Notes under the pieces: model-generated
Databases searched by the model: none
Told to the model about the DNA's origin: nothing
The model's input: only the letters and a program-made list of their open reading frames with translations
Program-made: the position numbers and the translations under genes
Shown here: in pieces, positions 1 through 12,900 of the stretch
How positions within the stretch are numbered: position 1 is the stretch's first letter
Layout of the letters: every line of letters begins with the position of its first letter
DNA from: Himantopus leucocephalus
Taxonomy: Eukaryota > Chordata > Aves > Charadriiformes > Recurvirostridae
Direction of reading: 5' to 3'
DNA length: 64,000 nt
NCBI GenBank assembly: GCA_003993805.1
Contig: RSEF01000005.1
Coordinates: 16,387,324-16,451,323 of the forward strand

Positions 1-1884
1 CTTCATGGGTGAGTGTGCATTTTACCAGAAGTCCTATTTGGCAGAATGACTTTTATTATAAGCATTTTGGCCCTGTTGCCCCTGCTGCATGCTGCTCTTC
101 TTGGCCTTCTGGCTGTCTCCAAGTCCTGTGCAAACTTCCCTTTTCACAGCGCACCAGGGATGCAGCAGATGCATAGACTACGTAGCTGAACAATCACTTT
201 ATGCCTCAAGCACTGCCAAACAGTTTATTGTGCAGCTTAGCAGGGCATATACATACTGTTGTTTTGCTACAGAAAATCGGGGCGCCTTTCTAGAAATGCC
301 CTCATTTTGCTTGAAACACCACCTGCATTTTGCAGGTGTGATCCTAAATCAGCAGAACGAATCCAGCAAGGGGTTAAAATAGGATTTGTGTTTTATTTTT
401 AACCTGGACTGGAGAATTCCCTTCTTTCCTTTTTCTCTTCCCCTTATGACACCTCTTTAAACAGAGTTGCTTTTTCCAGCCCCAAACCCACCTAATGCCA
501 AGGGGTCAAGCTATGTTTCTCAAGTCCTTTGTTCGCTGGAGCAGTATGGGGGCGCGAGATAAGTCTTTGCTGAAGCCACCAACGATTAAGACATCAGCCC
601 CATTAAAAGCTGCTGCCTTCTGTGCAGTCAGGTCTCCGTAAGCCACCCTGAGTCCTCTGCTGTATTGCAGCAGCCCCCCTCTCCCTGGGGGATCCCCACA
701 GCCAGCTCTGCATCCGGGCTTGTGCTCTGCTCCTGACATCCAGCCTGCCTGCTCATTAATCATTCGGGATGCGACTGCAACTGCCACTGCTGCAGACACC
801 TAAAGACTGAGGATGTCGTCTCCTCCTCGCTACGCAAGGCTTTTCTCCCCCAACTGCTTTTAAAGGGAAACATCTTTTTTGTGTGTGTGTGTGTTTGTGC
901 TGCGACAGAATAATATAGGTTCTGACCTTAAAAGCAGGAAAAAGAGTTGTACTGCAGTCCTCACAGTGGCTGTGGCTGTCTCCCTGCTACAGTGACGTTC
1001 CAGCAGAGTCAAGGCATTAAAATGCATGCATGGAAGCAAACTCCCATGCAGAAGGCCACTGTAATTGTTGCAGAGTTGGAGTAAAGACACTGTGCCAGTT
1101 TCCCACCCAGACATGTCAGGGACACATGAAAGTGCCAGCTGTTGGGTGAAGCAGTGCTGCTATTCTCCTTCAGTCCCTGGAGTACAAAACTACGGGAAGC
1201 AAAACAGAAGTCAAAGCAGTTGTGAAGCTACTATAACTTATCCTTAGAGACAGGCATCTTTATCTCTACTCCCTCTAATGCAGCAGAGAGACTTGAGAAA
1301 GCAGGCTGTGCCCTTCAAGTTACCGACAAATATAACTGCTTGGCAAAATGCAGTATACAATACCAAAGGGGAAGTCCTCTTTCAGAAACAGCTTTTCCAA
1401 ACCAAAGATCTGTCAGCAGCCAGAACAGGACTGCCAAGCATTTCCAAAATGTAAAGCATGTTCCCATTTTTCAACTAATCAACAGAAAAGTGAGAGTGTT
1501 GCACGTGCCCTGATGTGCTGGTACAAAGCAGATCCAGTGATGTCAGAGCTCATATTCCCTCTGCAGCACTGGCTGAGCACAAACAACAACAACAACCCCT
1601 TCACTGTCAGAGATTACCCTTACAATGTGGGTATTTTATCCTGTAGGACAAATAGAAAGAAGCAGGAATCCAGACAGAAATGAAGAAAACTAACTGCATT
1701 CCACAAACTCCCAGGGCAGCTCTGAAGCACTCAGGGTGCTGCTTCTACCTTCACACAGGACTTTGCTCGTACAACAGCTCCACTCAAACCCAGTGAGAGA
1801 GGATTTAATGTTCCTTTGGTGGTGACTTCCATCTGCATCCTTTTCTGCATTCCCTTCTATCTCCTTCCCCCCACTCCTGACCAG
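1..1884. other. Single-copy intronic sequence, no gene seen
   Basis: Unique-looking sequence with one GT microsatellite. A slightly GC-rich part at 500-800 has an open minus-strand frame (506-799) without splice sites or a family match, which I treat as chance. Confidence 0.6.
881..898. repeat. (GT)n microsatellite
   Basis: Seven perfect GT units after a T-run, then a slightly imperfect GTTTGTG end. Confidence 0.9.
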
Positions 1885-2059
1885 CTCCACGAGCGGCCAG
1901 TGGCGCAAGGTGGTCTTTTCAGGAATGATCATCATCCTTTTCATGTTTTGTTCTTTTGTCCTTTACAACCAATTTTTCTTCGGGTCCCTGGAACAAGTCG
2001 TCACTTCAGAACAGTGTCACTATCACATGGACGGCGGCTCCAGGACCTGCAGGGCACAT
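1885..2059 (+). CDS. Possible exon with signal-anchor-like segment (unrecognised)
   Basis: A long pyrimidine-rich run (1838-1880) ends in GACCAG, and an open frame continues to a GTGAGC donor-like site at 2060. The open part encodes STSGQWRK, then about 22 mostly hydrophobic residues (FSGMIIILFMFCSFVLYNQF), then a polar stretch with two cysteines (EQCHYH, RTCRAH). Basic residues followed by one hydrophobic stretch resemble the start of a type II membrane protein such as a Golgi enzyme, but I could not match it to any family. No initiator codon is forced, since an in-frame stop lies at 1823-1825 in the putative intron. The frame also runs on past the donor to a stop at 2165-2167. It lies on the strand opposite BRSK2 and may be chance. 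Confidence 0.2.
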
Positions 2060-2874
2060 GTGAGCAGGCGGGCTATATTAGAAAGCATCAGCGTTGGATA
2101 CCTCACTGGCACATCTTACTCACTGGGGACTGCTGTCAGTCACTGTAAAGCAGTCTCCCAGTGCTAACATAACTTGCGTCAGGCCCTTGATATGTGCTAG
2201 CACCCTTTTCATTCCCAAGAAAAATATTACTCAAACTGGAGCACAGGGGATTTTCTTACATTAGGATTAAAGAGCTTTCAGACTCTTCTTAAATGAGGGT
2301 TTTTTTTTTCCAAAAGTGCAATGATTATAATTAAAAAAAAAAAATCAGCATTGAGAAACACTAAAAAGCTTTCTGCAATACTGCTTGCAGTTAGTTATTT
2401 GTTTCCTTCTGGGAATTCAGGTACTGCCAGTGGGAGCTTCATTAGATGCTGACAACTCCCCCCATCAGGAATCTCCTTAAGGAAGGATGTTTCCCCTCTG
2501 GCAGCTCTCCTGCGGGTGGCAGCAGCAGGTAATGCCCACGTTTTCGAAAGGTTCAGTAATTTTGGATTCTCCACACTTAAGCATGTATACACATAGTTCC
2601 AAACTTGAATATGAATGAGGTCTGCATCCAAACCCACCTTTGGCCTATCTCTAAACAAAATGATAACCACCTAAAACCTGGAGGTTTCATGAGGTAGGGT
2701 AAAAGTTGGAATGATTATCTGAAATGATATCCAAAGGAAGCCACAAAGCTGTCTAAGGGTCTCATAACTTGGATTCACCGGGTCTGGAAAGAATCTGCAA
2801 ACCTCTCTGGGAAATATGGCATCAATACTGGCTTGCTCTGACAGGGTATACAAGGGAGGGTGTGATGTTGAGGT

Positions 2875-3125
2875 GCTGATTTGGGATTCAGGAAGTCTAG
2901 CTTAACTTTCTGATTTTCTTGATAGCTTCTTTTGCCCTGGATGGGTTACTTAACCTATCCGTGCCTTAGTTCAGTATTTAGAGAATGCAGATAGTAAGAT
3001 ATTTGACTTTTCCCACATTTTTCTGCCCTTTTACATGCATTGCCTGTTTAGACTGTACATACTTCAGGTCAGAGATGGTTCCTTGCTTTGCTTTTAAACA
3101 CAGCTACAATGCCTAGTATGCTAGG
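2875..3125 (+). mobile_element. MIR-like ancient SINE
   Basis: The segment GGTTACTTAACCTATCCGTG followed by CCTTAGTTCAG matches the MIR core (GTTACTTAACCTCTCTGTGCCTCAG). The preceding 65 bp resemble the tRNA-like half (GATTCAGGAAGTCTAGC). The following part (TTTAGACTGTACATACTTCA, ATGCCTAGTATGCTAGG) resembles the tail seen in amniote MIR relatives. It is heavily diverged and boundaries are approximate. Confidence 0.65.
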
Positions 3126-6100
3126 AGACGTGCTAAGACACACCCTCTGACAAACACAGACAAAAAATGACGTTTCAAATGTCACCACTAACTCAACTTA
3201 CAGCCTGCAGAGAATGAAACAGTGGGGGGTGAAATCCGCAATATTTCATATGGAGCAAAATGTACGCTCAAAGCACGCTGTCACGGCTGAGCCCCTGATT
3301 GTGTTCGGTGCTGGTGCTCTTCTCTAATGCCCTGGCTCCATGCAAGGAATCGGGAGTCAGCAACTCTCCTCATGTAAGTCACAAGCAAGCAGAGACATCA
3401 CACACCCTCTGAGCACAGGAAAATCCAGTGCCTCATAAGCTGGGAGGGAGGGAGGGAACGCAGCATTACAGGTAGACTAGAAATAATAGAGCAAGCTTCA
3501 TGCTGAAAGCAGGGAATCTTTGTCATGACAACAGAGAGAGCTGTTAAACTCTACAACATGCGCAGGCAATGTAAAGATAGGCAGTATTCTGGGTCTCCTG
3601 CTCTCAGCAGGGAGGAACTGGCAGGGCTGCAGCAGTGAATGATGGTTTATTTTTAACAGCAGTTTCTAAAGCAGGAGCTGGTGATTTTGTTTGTTTGTCA
3701 CTTTTTATTTCATCCAATGCTCTAGATGGATACTAGCTCCTTTTGCAAATTTTTTTTTTTATTTATTATTGTTTCTCCTTGACGCAGGGACTGCAAATGC
3801 TGTGATAAGTAGGCTGAAAGGTTCACTTAGTTTCAGCTGCAGTTTCCCTAAGTGTTTCTGTGTCCCCTGCTGAACTGCTGTTTTGTAACGCTGTGGAGGT
3901 GGAGCACACTTTGGGGATATTCTGCAGCTCTACCCCTGCCTCCACCACACCACGAAAGAACCATTTTTCCTCTCCCTTCCCTTCACCCCTCCTTTCCTGT
4001 AAGGGGACAAGAACCACCAAGGAAGAAAGATGTCCCTTCTTCAGGCCTTTTTGCACCAACCAAAATCTTGCAAACCTAAAGCATTAACTAAGCAGTTTCA
4101 TGCCTGCCCCATGTCCTTCAGGCTGCGTGAACACAGCTTGCTGCAGACTAACAAGCGCACACAGCAAATGCTTCACATTGTGGACTAATGTCGGGGGAGC
4201 ACAGGATCTAGAGCTGCAGCTCAGTGGTCTGAGGAAAAAGCTCTGCCAGTTTGTGCCCCTTAATAATGGGCAGTGAGCATAGAGGGCAAGCGTGACTAGG
4301 TAGGAGAAAAGAGGCTGTCTAGGGAATCATGCAACATGAACACTGGGCTTTGCAGTCCATAATAGGGGTGAGTCAGACTCTGAATTGCTGTGCTGCTATC
4401 TTGGTTGCAGTAGATGCTAATTCAGCTGGTCAGGTAAAGTGTGCTTTTAGAAGGCTAATATGAGCAAGCATATTGAGGCTCTGGGACTTTTCCAGGCTTC
4501 ATAGCTGTTCTGCCTGTCCTAAAGGGAAGAGGCACTTGTGAAACGCAAATCCACAGCACAGTCCGGGATACCAGCCTCCTTCAGAGTTTGCTGGGGTGGG
4601 GGATAACACAAGATTCTGAGCTGTTTGGCAGATTAGTGGGGCAGTTTTATTCTGCTATGGTGCTTTCAGAGGCAGCTGAAGGCACTGCGGTGGGGAAGGT
4701 CTGTTTCAAGCAGGCACCTTCCACCAGATTCACAAAAATGTACATGGAAGCTTCTAAAAGACTGATTTCAAAAGAGGGAATAAAACATTGGGATGGAATG
4801 ACACTGCTCCCTACCCTGCTTCTTAAGTAGCCAGCAGGATTTGAGGGTTTCCTTTAAAGGACGAAGCGCGCAAGCTAAAGCCTACTACAATGAATCAAAA
4901 GACACTGACACTGGAGGGCACTGGATCAGGATGTACAAGGCTTTTGGACTCGCACTGCCACACCTGCAAACCCTTCAGTTGGTCTTTCTACATGGAGGGA
5001 AGGTAAGGAGGTAGTAAAGAGGGACAAGACTCAGTGCCTCCCCTTTCCTGAAGGGATAGCTGACATGCAGCGAGGAGCCAGGCAGTCCTCTGGGTGCTGG
5101 TGCATGAGGTAGAACAGACACGGCTCTTCCCTTTGGTAGCTATACAGACCTGCAGCGCTGACAGTAACAACAGCTTGTTGTCAGCTAACGAAGCAGCTAT
5201 GATGACGGCAGTGTGCTGAGAGCAGATCCAGGCAGAGGCAGGGTGCCATTTTTAGGGTTATTTTATTCTGACTGGAACCATGTTCCAGCCCCTTGGGAGC
5301 CGACCCTTTTCACTGAGCTTTCTGGAGGGAGCAAAGGAGTGGAGGTGAGATTCTCAGCTGAGACATCAGAACCAAGCTGTTCTCTGAACCACTCTTTGTT
5401 GCCGTCTCTTCGCAAGCCTGCAGCCTCCGCTCCCTCCTCCCCTTCCCAAAAATAAAGCTCCATGATGTAAAAACATTCCTTTGGGGCTGGAGGTGGAAAA
5501 ACTAGGACACCACAGTTCGGAAAACGCTCAGCACTGCATGAAATATTCACTATCAACCGAAACAGGTTTACCCGGAGGAGGGTATGATGAAGAGGGAATG
5601 AGGAATCAATTTCACTGTCCTATGGTTTGTTATTCTGGCTGCTTCTTCTATTCTCCAAATAAGCTAAGCTTTTGGAAGCTTCTGTCTGACCCAATTTTCA
5701 TTCCCTCACTTTTCAGTCCCTCTATCCCTCCTGTTTTATGAGCAAATAAACATGCATCCTAAAGGCATCCTTGCCCAATCCTAAATACTGCTGCTGTCCA
5801 GAGCACGGCTAATAACGTAATGATACATCGGAGAGAGAAAGAAAGCGCATGTGCAGCTGAATGATCCATCATCTGTGCACCAGGGGAATGGGAAAGCACT
5901 GAGTAGTGCCCCCCAGCCCCTGCCAAGGGCCTTCCCATTGCCTTTGCAGAAACAGCAGAAACAAAACAAAGGTTGCAAGAACAAAACAAAGATTACAAGA
6001 ACGGCTATTTCTTTCCTTTCTACTCTTCAAATGTTGCACTTCAGGATCGGGAGTGAATCAGAATACTTCTCTCTGTAACTGATTACCAAGTCTTTTGTAC

Positions 6101-9100
6101 TGTTTTTTACTCAATGCAAATGACAGGAAGAAGCCTGGGAAATATGGAAAGCAGGAGAAAAAGGCTTTGGTGATCTATCAGCCTCATGTGTTTCCATTCT
6201 ACCTGCTGCAGTTACAGGTTTCAGTGCAGCCCCAGCCCAAAACAAAATTAACTGTGTGACTTTGTATCCAGGTGTACAGGAGGTTCAGCCACATCACCAG
6301 AGATACAACATCCCAGGCAATAACAAGGTGTTCAGACGGTGCAATGGGAAAAGGAAGACGATCAGGAGAAGTGATGAGAGTGATGACGAACTAAATCTGT
6401 GGTTCCCTGCGGGTATCCTGGGATGGGAGATCAAGGCAAAGCCAAAATACCCAGGCAGAGCTGCAAGGGAAAAAGATGACGTTTGCCTGCCTGGGATACA
6501 ACCCCCAGACTCTCATAATGCCCGACAGGAACTTAACCCTCACCAGGATTTTCAGCACTCAGTGCATTCAGACAACACATATGGGAAATTACACATTTAA
6601 TTTTTTTTTCAATAAGCTCTCACAGAGAATGAGGCTTATACACAAAGCCCAGTTCCCATACATCGACAGCTTAAAAAAAAAGCTACAACTGAAAGCTAAT
6701 CTGCAGTGAATACATTTTCCGCTCAACCAAACCCCAAACACATTTTATCAAACAAAGGAGCTCCTTAAATGATCACCTGCTCCAAAGGGCATTTTCCTAA
6801 TGATGAAGAGCATGCGCGCTCAATCCTTGCTCCACTACAAGTGAACAAGGAGCTGTACCATCCTACCAAAACAGGGAAACCACAAGGAAGCTATGCTCAT
6901 CTCACTTGATGGACGGTACCTTCTCCTGCTCTCACAGATGGAGCTGCTTTGTTGTACGCTTGATGGGATATCCCAGTGCATCCCTCTGAGACCTCTGAAC
7001 AGGCAAAATGGGCCTAAAGCTATTGCCAAACAGAGCAGTAACACACGTAACCTGGTTATGAAAAGTCATTACCAAATTTACCAATGCCATACAAAAAGTA
7101 GGATTTATTCACTCTGCTGAGTCTGGTCTTATAATTTAATTCTTTGTGATGATAAAATAATTTTTTTTACGTATTTATCAATTATCATGTTATTATTTAT
7201 ATTTTGCTAAGGCCCCATTTAACATCATGCCTTTGTTTTGATACCTGTAAGTACAAAAATAGACAGTTCTAGCCTTACTGAGACTGGGAAAGCAGTTAAG
7301 AGGTGGAGCTTAGACTAGAAGTCTGGCTAGTTCAGAGGTTTCCCAGCAGATGCCAGCAGCCATGGTTTATGGAAACACACTAACAGAGAACTAAGGACTG
7401 AGCCTTCCCTAGTTTATCTACCCCCTTCAGCTTCTGCAATCAGCAAGAACCACTTCACCTGGAACGTCTATCCAACCATCCCTCTTTAACTCTTGAACCT
7501 ATACATGCTTTAGGCTCCCATTATTTTGCAGTTTCATGATGTGGTTTTTGTTCATTTTAACCCCCCTACTTCAATCATTTGATTGATTTCCCACTCATTC
7601 TGGCAGGTAATTCTGTAATCACTTCTCAAAACCAATGTTCTCATGATAGGCCCATGGTCAACAGTAGCCAGGACAAGGACTCATATTTCAACGAGTATTT
7701 GGGAAATGAGATTAAGGCTACCTCCCAGTACCCATTTTTTATCTTTTTTCCCAGGAGTTTGCTCCAAGAATTCCACTCACTAAAGCAGCAGTGTTTTCTG
7801 CTAAGTGAAACTACACAATAAATGATTGTATATGTTTGTCTTTCTTTTCTCTCTGTAAGGACAAAGAAATCTTCCATTCATTAATGGGAAATTCCTAAAT
7901 GATAATGTGTTAGCTCTCTTCACTGATGCTTTTCTAGAGAAGTAATCATTGGAAAGAAAAGATTCTGTAATCAGTAGCAGATTACAATGGAGTGAACGGA
8001 TGGATAAAAGGTAAATGCTGTGCTTAGTTGAGATGGAGGAAGAGGACTGGTGGAGAAAAGTCACAGATGAGCTCATATTTATATCAGTGAATTAAGCTGA
8101 TAAATATTTATTACCTACCTACAATGCTCTGCAATAAAGATCTAGTTCTTTTTACTACCTGCTGCTTGTATTTGCTTTTAGGAATAAAGTTGGCCCTTAT
8201 GATCTGAAAAATTTCTCTTTTACTTTAATTAAAATATATAGGAACAGTTTTAAAAGGGGTGCTCCATTTGAAAAAGGTCAGTTCTATGCTGTGCCCCTAG
8301 AGGGCTGCAGCGGAAGGTGGCATCGGTGATAGCATCAAGGAAGACCACCAGCTGAATAGTAATAGTATATTTGAGGAATTGCACATCTTTGCTATACAGG
8401 CAGACCTCTTCAGACTAAGCTTCTCACCAGGGGATGGTGTATTTGCTCTCTATACAATGTGAGGAATATGAAGAAGTCACATGGCCACTGTTCCATTCAA
8501 AATTACAGTCTCTGCTGGATATAAACAAGCAAAGCCTTACTACCTGCATGAACCACTATGCGGATTGGTTCTGGTGGCTTCTGCAAGAAAAATCAAGAAT
8601 GCTCCCAGGGGCTTACAAATTGCTTAAAGAGACACTGTCTAATTCCTACATACTCTGCAGGCCTTATTAAAATCCTCCAAGAGACAGCCACAAGCACAAT
8701 TAGAGCTGGTTCCAGTAGCACACAGCTGCATCCTGTGATAAGCAGGGGATTGAGCGCATGGCAACACAATTTGACTCAGCCAAAATGGCTATCAGAGGGA
8801 CTGATGATCACTATCTTCCCTTCTACTTGCAGTATGCTGTCACTGTGCTGGCAGCAACAAACTTCATAGGGAATAAGCACACCTGGGACAGGGCAGAATT
8901 TGGCAGGCGCCTGGAACTCGGCAGATGTCAGGTGTTTTATATAGCACGCATTTTCCCTGGAAAGTCTGTCCATTTAGATAAACCTTCACTGACATAAATG
9001 GAGACACCAGCCCTGCTCTCTTCCACCTGCTAGCTGCATTATTTGGGAAGGTCTGGCCATGATTTATTTATTTATTTGTGAGGAATTTTCTTCCAGAGAG

Positions 9101-9637
9101 GATCTACACCCTTCTGTCTCCAAGCAGGAATCATCACTGCATGTTCCTGCAGTGACAGTTGGTGGTTTGCCTTCATCCATTAACTGCAGGCACAGAGGCC
9201 AAGCTGAGCTGCCTACCTTGAATTTAGGGCTCTATGAAATTTTTCACTAGTCAAAATGCCCCAAAGTATTTGCACCCTTGTGCCGCCTAAAACCACAAGA
9301 ATTTGGGGTTTTTGGGGGAAGAAAGAAGAGGATGGAAGGTGAGCAGAAAAAAATCAGTCTCAATCTTAGAGAAGATTTCAATGGATGGATGAAGCTTCAT
9401 TTGACTTACATGGGCCACACCAGACCTGCATCTACTAGCCATTGGCTTCCCTGTCCTCTCTATTGTCAAGGGAGTTTTCCAGGTAAGGAAGAACACACTA
9501 AATGTGAATAATGGCAGTCTATTGCTGACTGAGTCCTTCCACATGAAAAAGAAGTCTGCCATCACGTAATAATATTTTAAGTAACACCTGAAAAGCATCT
9601 GAAGTGAAAACCTTGGCAGTTTGTTTGCTGTTTAATT
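3126..9637. other. Single-copy intronic sequence, no gene seen
   Basis: I see only short open frames without family resemblance, homopolymer runs and one GGGA repeat. The region around 7130-7200 is very AT-rich. Nothing here suggests an exon of BRSK2. Confidence 0.55.
3442..3457. repeat. (GGGA)4 short tandem repeat
   Basis: Four perfect GGGA units. On the plus strand it is a G-tract run with one-base loops, so it could also form a G-quadruplex. Confidence 0.85.
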
Positions 9638-9812
9638 TTGGGTTAGCAACTTGTGCCTCCCTACAAACTGGGAACAATAATACTTAATTTGTAGGAACGT
9701 GATACAGTTTCATTCATTAATTCTTCATAGGATTCTGGTGGAGATTCATTCACGATTTCTTGCAAAGCACTGTGAAACTCTGTTGAAAAGCAGTGCTCAG
9801 AAAATGTGATAC
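9638..9812 (+). mobile_element. MIR-like SINE, 3' half
   Basis: Contains AACTTGTGCCTCCCTACAAA, CTGGGAACAATAATACTTAA and CTTGCAAAGCACTGTGAAAC, in the order found in the second half of MIR-type elements (CTGTGCCTCAGTTTCC, AATGGGAATAATA, TGTAAAGCGCTTTGA). The 5' half is not visible immediately upstream. Confidence 0.55.
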
Positions 9813-9827
9813 AGGGGAAAGGCATTA

Positions 9828-9937
9828 CGCCAGGAGCAAGAAGACCTGGTGTCTTCCCTGCCTCTGCTGTTTACCTTGCATGCGATGCCAGGTACATCAC
9901 TTCACTTGATCTACCCTTCAATTGACTACTGAGATGG
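9828..9937 (+). mobile_element. MIR-like SINE, 5' half
   Basis: Contains AGGAGCAAGAAGACCTGGTG, CTGCCTCTGCTGTTTACCTT and ACATCACTTCACTTGATCTA. These recall the MIR first half (AGGAGACCTGGGTTC, GGCTCTGCCACTGACC, GCAAGTCACTTAACCTCTC). It lies directly after a 3' half in the same orientation, so two separate insertions or a rearranged pair are possible. Confidence 0.5.
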
Positions 9938-12900
9938 TTAATTTTTGGAGTAAGGATTGCCTATTCCTATCTGTTTGTACAATACCACATTCATGTTTCA
10001 GCCAAGTCTATGCTAAATAACACAAATAATAATTTCAAAGACTATCGTCTGTCCTGTATCATTCTGTTGATGTATTTTAGATAGAAAAGATATTGGATTA
10101 GTAAGTGTCGATCAGAAACATAGAAGGCCAGCCCCTCTGCAGCTGCCCAAGGAGAGCTCTGGAGATAAATAGCTGCGCTATTTCTAACTGGCACATATTG
10201 TTCTATAGGATTATTAATGCCTGCTGCAAACTTGGCTTCCAGTGGGTGCCTTCTCTGGGATCAGTGGGTGTTCACAAAGCTCTTCCTTTGCAGAAGGTGT
10301 TAACAGCACTGCTTACAAGCAATATCCCCAGTGTCTGTATTGTCATGGGGATTTCTGCAGATGGCTCACAGTGATGACTGTTAGTAATCTATTACTGTTC
10401 CTTGCTCTTCTTCCTTCTTTTCCCTCCACGCAGGCTCTTTCTAACATTGGCTCTCCTTTCTTTTACCCGTAGCAGACACCCTGCAAGAAGCCTTGGCAAG
10501 AAGCCTTGTCCAAATGAGATGGACAGAGCACCTCAGACAGGTGCACAGCTCAGGGGCAAGTGACAGCACAGCCTTAAGTCAAATGCGTCAGCCCTGGATT
10601 AGATAAACTGGCAGCCGGCCACCAAGATAAAGTGCCTGCCTCCAAATTCAGCAATGTCAATTGTCACAACGTTAAAAAGGGATGGAGGGAGGGAGAGTGG
10701 GGATGGCACAAGCTGGTGAACACATGCAGGTGAACCAAATTGGACAGATAAAAAAAGAAGACAAGGATGATACATGCTAAACATACCTCACTACTGCAAG
10801 CTCTGTCCTGCTGACCTTGGCCAATGATTAATGTTACTTTAGAGCACATTCAGGTCTGCTCTTAATATAAATCCCTCTGGACTGGAACTGGGAAAAATGC
10901 CACTCAGGCTGCATGGGGGAATCTGTGAGGAGTGGAATGAATCTTTATTGCCACTTAAATAATTTCGTTTCTGGCTGAAGTTTATGCCCAAATTTCATGC
11001 TGTGCAACTTTCTTTCTCCGGACCAGATACCACACCTCCTCCTATTGCAAAAACAAATGGCAGATCCAAGTCGGTCATGCTGCTTGAAGAACGCAGAGGA
11101 AAACCAGGGTGGAGAGAAGAGCTGTTCAAAGATTCAAGATCTTCCCTTACCTGTTATTCTTCCTGACAGGTTAAGAAGCATCTACCAAGCTATTTGCAAG
11201 ATCCAAAGAGCCCAAATCTTAATTTACCAGAAAATTTTGCATGGTGCAAGTTGTTGGGAGATTCAGGACCTCAATAAAAGAAGCAGGAAGGACTGTGGTA
11301 GGCTGGTAAATGGCAGCCTGGAGCTACAGGACTGAAGTCATGGAGAGGGTTCCTGATCCAGAGCCTGATGCAAGGCTACAAGGGAAGCTGTCTGAAGGCA
11401 ATTTGTACATCTCTGGACTGTGGTGTGTCTAGTGCTAGCTAAATCACAACCTAACCAAACCTGGCAGAATATTTCAAAGGAAATAGCAGCCACTGGGTCT
11501 GAAACTTACTCTTTTTACATGGTTTTCTTCCTGAGATTTGCTTTCACACATCTACAGCTGTAGCATCTATTCCCTTCCCCTCCTCTCCCTTCTTCCCTTT
11601 TTTACTTCACAGTGATAGGTGAATCATAGAGAATGGAGTCTACTGAGCTCTGCCCAATATATTTCTGATTCATCACACAGTCTCCCAATATTCCAGCAAA
11701 ATCAGGGACGCCCCAATCAGGGAAGATCAGCTCTTTAAGGAACACACCAAGAAAAAGCATCCCAGCCTGAGCACAGCAGTCATTCACTAAACTCTAGTCA
11801 CAGCTGGCCACTACTTCCCATGTAAACATGGCATGTGCCTGGCCTGAGACACAATCTAAGTGCTTTTCCCTAGGGAGCACTGCCATCAATTTCTGTCACC
11901 ATTCTCTATATGCACCTGGGCACCAGCTATTTACACCAGTTGGCACTTCCAGTCGTCCAAATACTTCACATAATTCATAAGCCTAAAGCAGTGAACACCC
12001 ACCTTCCTGCCATTTATATCTTTCCCCAGGAGAACTCAGCTCAGACACAGCATTAAGGTTTCTGCTTTTTACCCAATTTTCCAGCTGGGTTAACTGTGGC
12101 ATGCTGAGGTCAAGTGACTCGCCCAAGGCCACACAGTCAGCTGCTTAGCCAGCATTGCATCCCAGGCGCCGCCAGTCCTGCGGACATTTGCTCCAGCTGC
12201 CGGACCGTGAGGCTTCCCTCTGAATTGTCATATGCTGCACACAACACCTACAGGCCAGAGAAATCTTTGTCTTTGACTTCCAGCTAGAAGAGACACAGGA
12301 AGGGAAGGAAGTGAGCGGGAGGCAGTGTGGTGGGGATGTAGCTGTAATGAGGGCAGGCGCAGGTGTGGGAATTCTCATTTAAGAGACAAACAGCTGCTCT
12401 TGGTGACAGACAGAGCCTATAACTGATTGGCTTTAATAAGAATGGCACTTAAGTATGCATCAGAGCCTCGGACAGGGAGATCCACATAGCTCGCGAAAGA
12501 TGTGACTTTCACAGCCCCCCAAAACAGTGGGCATCAATGGGAAATGGGGTTTACACTGTGCTAGGGACTCTTCAAATGGCTGACCTCAGTTCACAGGAAA
12601 AGCAGCTCCCACAGAGAGGTAGAAACTGCATCACTCTGTAGCTATGGGTTTTATTTGTGATACGGATACTGGAAGAGAAAACTTCACAGATTGTGGTCAG
12701 AGACTCCTCCGGCCTTTCAGGAGAAACCCAACTAAATACATTCCTCCATTTATTTAAAATACATAGAGCAAACTGTGTCAAATAAATAGGAGGAAGGGTG
12801 GCGACACAAATTAAAGCCAAACCTGCTCTGCTCCAAGCAGCACTCCCCCACATCTTACTCACTCTCCCCGAGTCCCAGACCAGATTACAGGAAACAGCCT

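Noticed and set aside
506..799. Open minus-strand frame in a GC-richer patch, with a VLIVGGFSKDL segment
   Set aside because: No family match and no flanking splice sites; looked at as a possible BRSK2 exon but has no kinase motif.
5997..6023. Minus-strand VERKEIAVL, resembling the start of the next BRSK2 exon (VEREIAIL)
   Set aside because: It has an extra Lys, lacks a proper acceptor, and the following residues (VIFVLFLQP) do not continue the kinase.
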